From Streptomyces pluripotens (GTDB lineage Bacteria > Actinomycetota > Actinomycetes > Streptomycetales > Streptomycetaceae): a DNA stretch of 64,000 bases. Position numbers and translations under genes: made by a program. Shown piece after piece: positions 61,618 to 64,000 of this stretch (position 1 is the first letter of the stretch; every line of letters begins with the position of its first letter). The notes under the pieces were generated by a model. The model ran no database searches, had not been told where the DNA came from, and worked only from the letters and a program-made list of their open reading frames with translations. Location: NCBI RefSeq assembly GCF_000802245.2, contig NZ_CP021080.1:4960001-5024000 (forward strand), written 5' to 3'.

Positions 61618-64000
61618 ATGGCTGCTGAGTCCACGGCGTTCACGCTCGTTCTGCCCGTACTGCCGCTCGACGACGAGGTCGTGCTGCCGGGGATGGTGGT
61701 TCCGCTGTACCTGAGCGACGCCGAGGTGCGGGCCGCGGTGGAGGCCGCGCAGGCCGCCGCCCAGTCCGAGCCGGGGAAGCCCAAGGTGCTGCTGGTGCCA
61801 CGCGTCGACGGGAGGTACGCCAAGACCGGTGTGCTGGGCACGGTCGAGCAGGTGGGCAGGCTGGCTGACGGCGACCCGGGGACGCTGATCCGCGGCCGGA
61901 GCCGGGTGCGCATCGGCGCGGGCACCACCGGCCCCGGTGCGGCACTGTGGGTCGAGGGCGCACGCGTCGACGAGAGCATCCCCGATCCGCTGCCGGGGCA
62001 GGTAGCGGAACTCGTGAAGGAGTACAAGGCGCTCGCCACCACCTGGCTCAAGAAGCGCGGGGCTTGGCAGGTCGTGGACCGCGTCCAGGCCATCGACGGC
62101 GTCTCCGCGCTCGCCGACAACTCCGGCTACTCGCCCTTCCTCACCACTGAGCAGAAGGTCGCACTGCTGGAGACCGCCGATCCGGTGGAGCGCCTCAAGC
62201 TCGCCACGCAGCAGCTCCGTGACCACCTCGCTGAGCAGGACGTGGCCGAGACCATCGCCAAGGACGTTCAGGAAGGCGTCGACAAGCAGCAGCGGGAATT
62301 CCTGCTGCGTCGTCAGCTGGAGGCGGTCCGCAAGGAACTGCGCGAGCTGAACGGCGAGAACGGCAAGGATTCCGCCGAGGAACCCGACGACTACCGCGCC
62401 CGCGTGGAGGCCGCCGACCTGCCGGAGAAGGTCCGTGAGGCCGCGCTGAAGGAGGTCGACAAGCTGGAGCGCGCTTCCGAGCAGTCGCCCGAGGGCTCGT
62501 GGATCCGCACCTGGCTGGACACCGTCCTGGAGATGCCGTGGAACGAGCGGACCGATGACAGTGTCTCCGCGTACGACATCCGGGGGGCCAGGGCCGTGCT
62601 CGACGCCGAGCACGCGGGCTTGGAGGACGTCAAGGAACGCATCACCGAGTACCTCGCGGTGCGCAAGCGCCGCAGCGGGCGCGGTCTGGGCGTGATCGAC
62701 GGACGGTTCGACCAGGGGGCGGCGCGAAGCACCTCGGCCGAGGGCGGTGGACGGCGGGCGGGCGGTGCCGTGCTGGCCCTGGTGGGGCCGCCCGGTGTCG
62801 GCAAGACCTCGCTCGGTGAGTCCGTCGCCCACGCCATGGGGCGCAGGTTCGTCCGGGTCGCCCTGGGCGGCGTCCGGGACGAGGCCGAGATCCGCGGTCA
62901 CCGACGCACCTACGTCGGGGCGCTGCCCGGCCGGATCGTGCGCGCCATCAAGGAGGCCGGGTCCATGAATCCGGTCGTGCTCCTCGACGAGATCGACAAG
63001 GTCGGCTCCGACTTCCGGGGCGACCCGGCCGCGGCCCTGCTGGAGGTCCTGGACCCGGCGCAGAACCACACGTTCCGGGACCACTACTTGGAGGTTGAAC
63101 TCGACCTGTCCGACGTGGTCTTCCTGGCCACGGCCAATGTGCTGGAGGCCATCCCGGAGGCCCTCGCCGACCGGATGGAGATCGTCCGCCTGGACGGCTA
63201 CACCGAGGACGAGAAGGTGGTCATCGCCCGGGACCACCTGCTCCCGCGTCAGCTGGAGCGGGCCGGCCTGGCCGGGGACGAGGTCGCCATCGACGAGAGC
63301 GCGCTGCGCAAGCTGGCGGGCGAGTACACGCGCGAGGCCGGCGTGCGCACCTTGGAGCGGTCCATCGCACGGCTGCTGCGCAAGGTAGCCGCTCAGCATG
63401 AACTGGGCGAGCGGCAACTGCCGTTCACCGTGACGGACGGTGACCTGCGGGCCCTGCTCGGGCGCCCGCACCACGTGCCCGAGTCCGCCCAGGATCCGGC
63501 GGAGCGGCGGACGGCCGTGCCCGGCGTGGCGACCGGACTCGCGGTCACCGGGGCCGGTGGCGACGTGCTCTACGTGGAGGCGTCCCTCGCCGACCCGGAG
63601 ACCGGCGCAGCGGGCCTGACCCTCACCGGCCAGCTGGGTGACGTGATGAAGGAGTCGGCACAGATCGCGCTGAGCTTCCTACGCAGCCACGGTGCCGAAC
63701 TGGAGTTGCCGGTGGCCGATGTGAAGGACCGGGGGGTACACATCCACTTCCCGGCGGGCGCGGTCCCGAAGGACGGCCCGAGTGCCGGCATCACGATGAC
63801 CACGGCCCTTGCGTCCCTGCTCTCCGGCCGTCTGGTCCGCACGGACGTGGCCATGACCGGCGAGGTCTCGCTGACCGGCCGGGTGCTGCCCATCGGCGGC
63901 GTGAAGCAGAAGCTGCTCGCCGCCCACCGTGCCGGGGTGACCACCGTGATCATCCCCAGGCGCAACGAGCCCGATCTGGATGATGTCCCGGCCGAGGTGC
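61618..64000 (+). CDS. lon: ATP-dependent protease Lon (3' end outside the window)
   Basis: The frame is open from ATG 61618 to the window end (794 residues; full length probably slightly over 800). The N-terminal substrate-recognition domain begins LVLPVLPLDDEVVLPGMVVP. The helical part has EQKVALLETADPVERLK and QREFLLRRQLEAVRKEL. The AAA+ core shows Walker A GPPGVGKT at 390-397, the Lon signature FVRVALGGVRDEAEIRGHRR and Walker B VVLLDEIDK. The protease domain carries the dyad Ser722 (PKDGPSAG) and Lys765 (GGVKQK). It degrades misfolded and regulatory proteins; the HAIR element upstream indicates heat-shock control by HspR. GGGGAG precedes the start by 4 nt. Confidence 0.96.
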   Translation, partial: MAAESTAFTLVLPVLPLDDEVVLPGMVVPLYLSDAEVRAAVEAAQAAAQSEPGKPKVLLVPRVDGRYAKTGVLGTVEQVGRLADGDPGTLIRGRSRVRIGAGTTGPGAALWVEGARVDESIPDPLPGQVAELVKEYKALATTWLKKRGAWQVVDRVQAIDGVSALADNSGYSPFLTTEQKVALLETADPVERLKLATQQLRDHLAEQDVAETIAKDVQEGVDKQQREFLLRRQLEAVRKELRELNGENGKDSAEEPDDYRARVEAADLPEKVREAALKEVDKLERASEQSPEGSWIRTWLDTVLEMPWNERTDDSVSAYDIRGARAVLDAEHAGLEDVKERITEYLAVRKRRSGRGLGVIDGRFDQGAARSTSAEGGGRRAGGAVLALVGPPGVGKTSLGESVAHAMGRRFVRVALGGVRDEAEIRGHRRTYVGALPGRIVRAIKEAGSMNPVVLLDEIDKVGSDFRGDPAAALLEVLDPAQNHTFRDHYLEVELDLSDVVFLATANVLEAIPEALADRMEIVRLDGYTEDEKVVIARDHLLPRQLERAGLAGDEVAIDESALRKLAGEYTREAGVRTLERSIARLLRKVAAQHELGERQLPFTVTDGDLRALLGRPHHVPESAQDPAERRTAVPGVATGLAVTGAGGDVLYVEASLADPETGAAGLTLTGQLGDVMKESAQIALSFLRSHGAELELPVADVKDRGVHIHFPAGAVPKDGPSAGITMTTALASLLSGRLVRTDVAMTGEVSLTGRVLPIGGVKQKLLAAHRAGVTTVIIPRRNEPDLDDVPAEV

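Noticed and set aside
61498..63474. 658-residue minus-strand frame opposite lon
   Set aside because: Exact antisense of the conserved Lon domains; a GC artefact.

Overview
The window is high-GC actinobacterial DNA and almost certainly comes from a Streptomyces chromosome core. Codon third positions are G/C-rich and GTG starts are frequent. Many genes match well-known Streptomyces loci: the epi-isozizaene synthase/CYP170 pair, dasR, nagB, wblE, sigH with its anti-sigma gene, nickel superoxide dismutase sodN/sodX, the fused E1/E2 2-oxoglutarate dehydrogenase, and lon. From memory, the gene order resembles the SCO5220-SCO5285 part of the S. coelicolor map; this was not checked by alignment.

Left part (1-21.7 kb): peptide deformylase; the albaflavenone pair (terpene cyclase and P450, 4-nt overlap); the class Ia ribonucleotide reductase genes nrdA-nrdB, preceded by tandem NrdR boxes and a cobalamin riboswitch; a GNAT acetyltransferase; a monocarboxylate permease with its DUF3311 partner; dasR directly beside nagB with DasR operators (the das sugar transporter genes expected there are absent); a PdtaS-type histidine kinase; wblE; a diacylglycerol-kinase-family gene; the anti-sigma/sigH pair; a UBP zinc-finger protein; a Na+/H+ antiporter; and a PLP enzyme.

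Middle (21.7-39 kb): a two-gene family 2B encapsulin system (a shell protein carrying a cyclic-nucleotide-binding domain, and a polyprenyl-synthase cargo); small proteins; an AraC/VOC pair; sodN/sodX; a decayed stretch with a methyltransferase pseudogene and a winged-helix remnant; an amino-acid ABC transporter; malic enzyme; a zinc-type oxidoreductase; a tiny HTH regulator plus ClpN-like pair controlled by tandem palindromes; and a PadR/DUF4097 operon.

Accessory block (about 40.4-53.3 kb): one strand carries a zinc-ribbon protein, a CU044_2847 (Trypco1) protein, a trypsin/VMAP protease, a MoxR ATPase, a SAV_2336-type vWA/TPR protein, a small FxSxx-like peptide, an HExxH protein and a TIR/NB-ARC/TPR protein. 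It joins the vWA-MoxR conflict-system theme to the FxSxx peptide-modification theme, without the usual radical SAM enzyme. The most likely reading is a multi-component defence or self-sensing system with proteolytic and peptide-hydroxylating effectors. A 29-bp perfect inverted repeat ends it.

Right part (53.4-64 kb): kgd, a two-component system, a spermidine-synthase-like protein, a rhomboid-like membrane protein and lon under an HspR-type operator. lon runs off the end of the window. No tRNA, rRNA, CRISPR array or complete insertion sequence was recognised.
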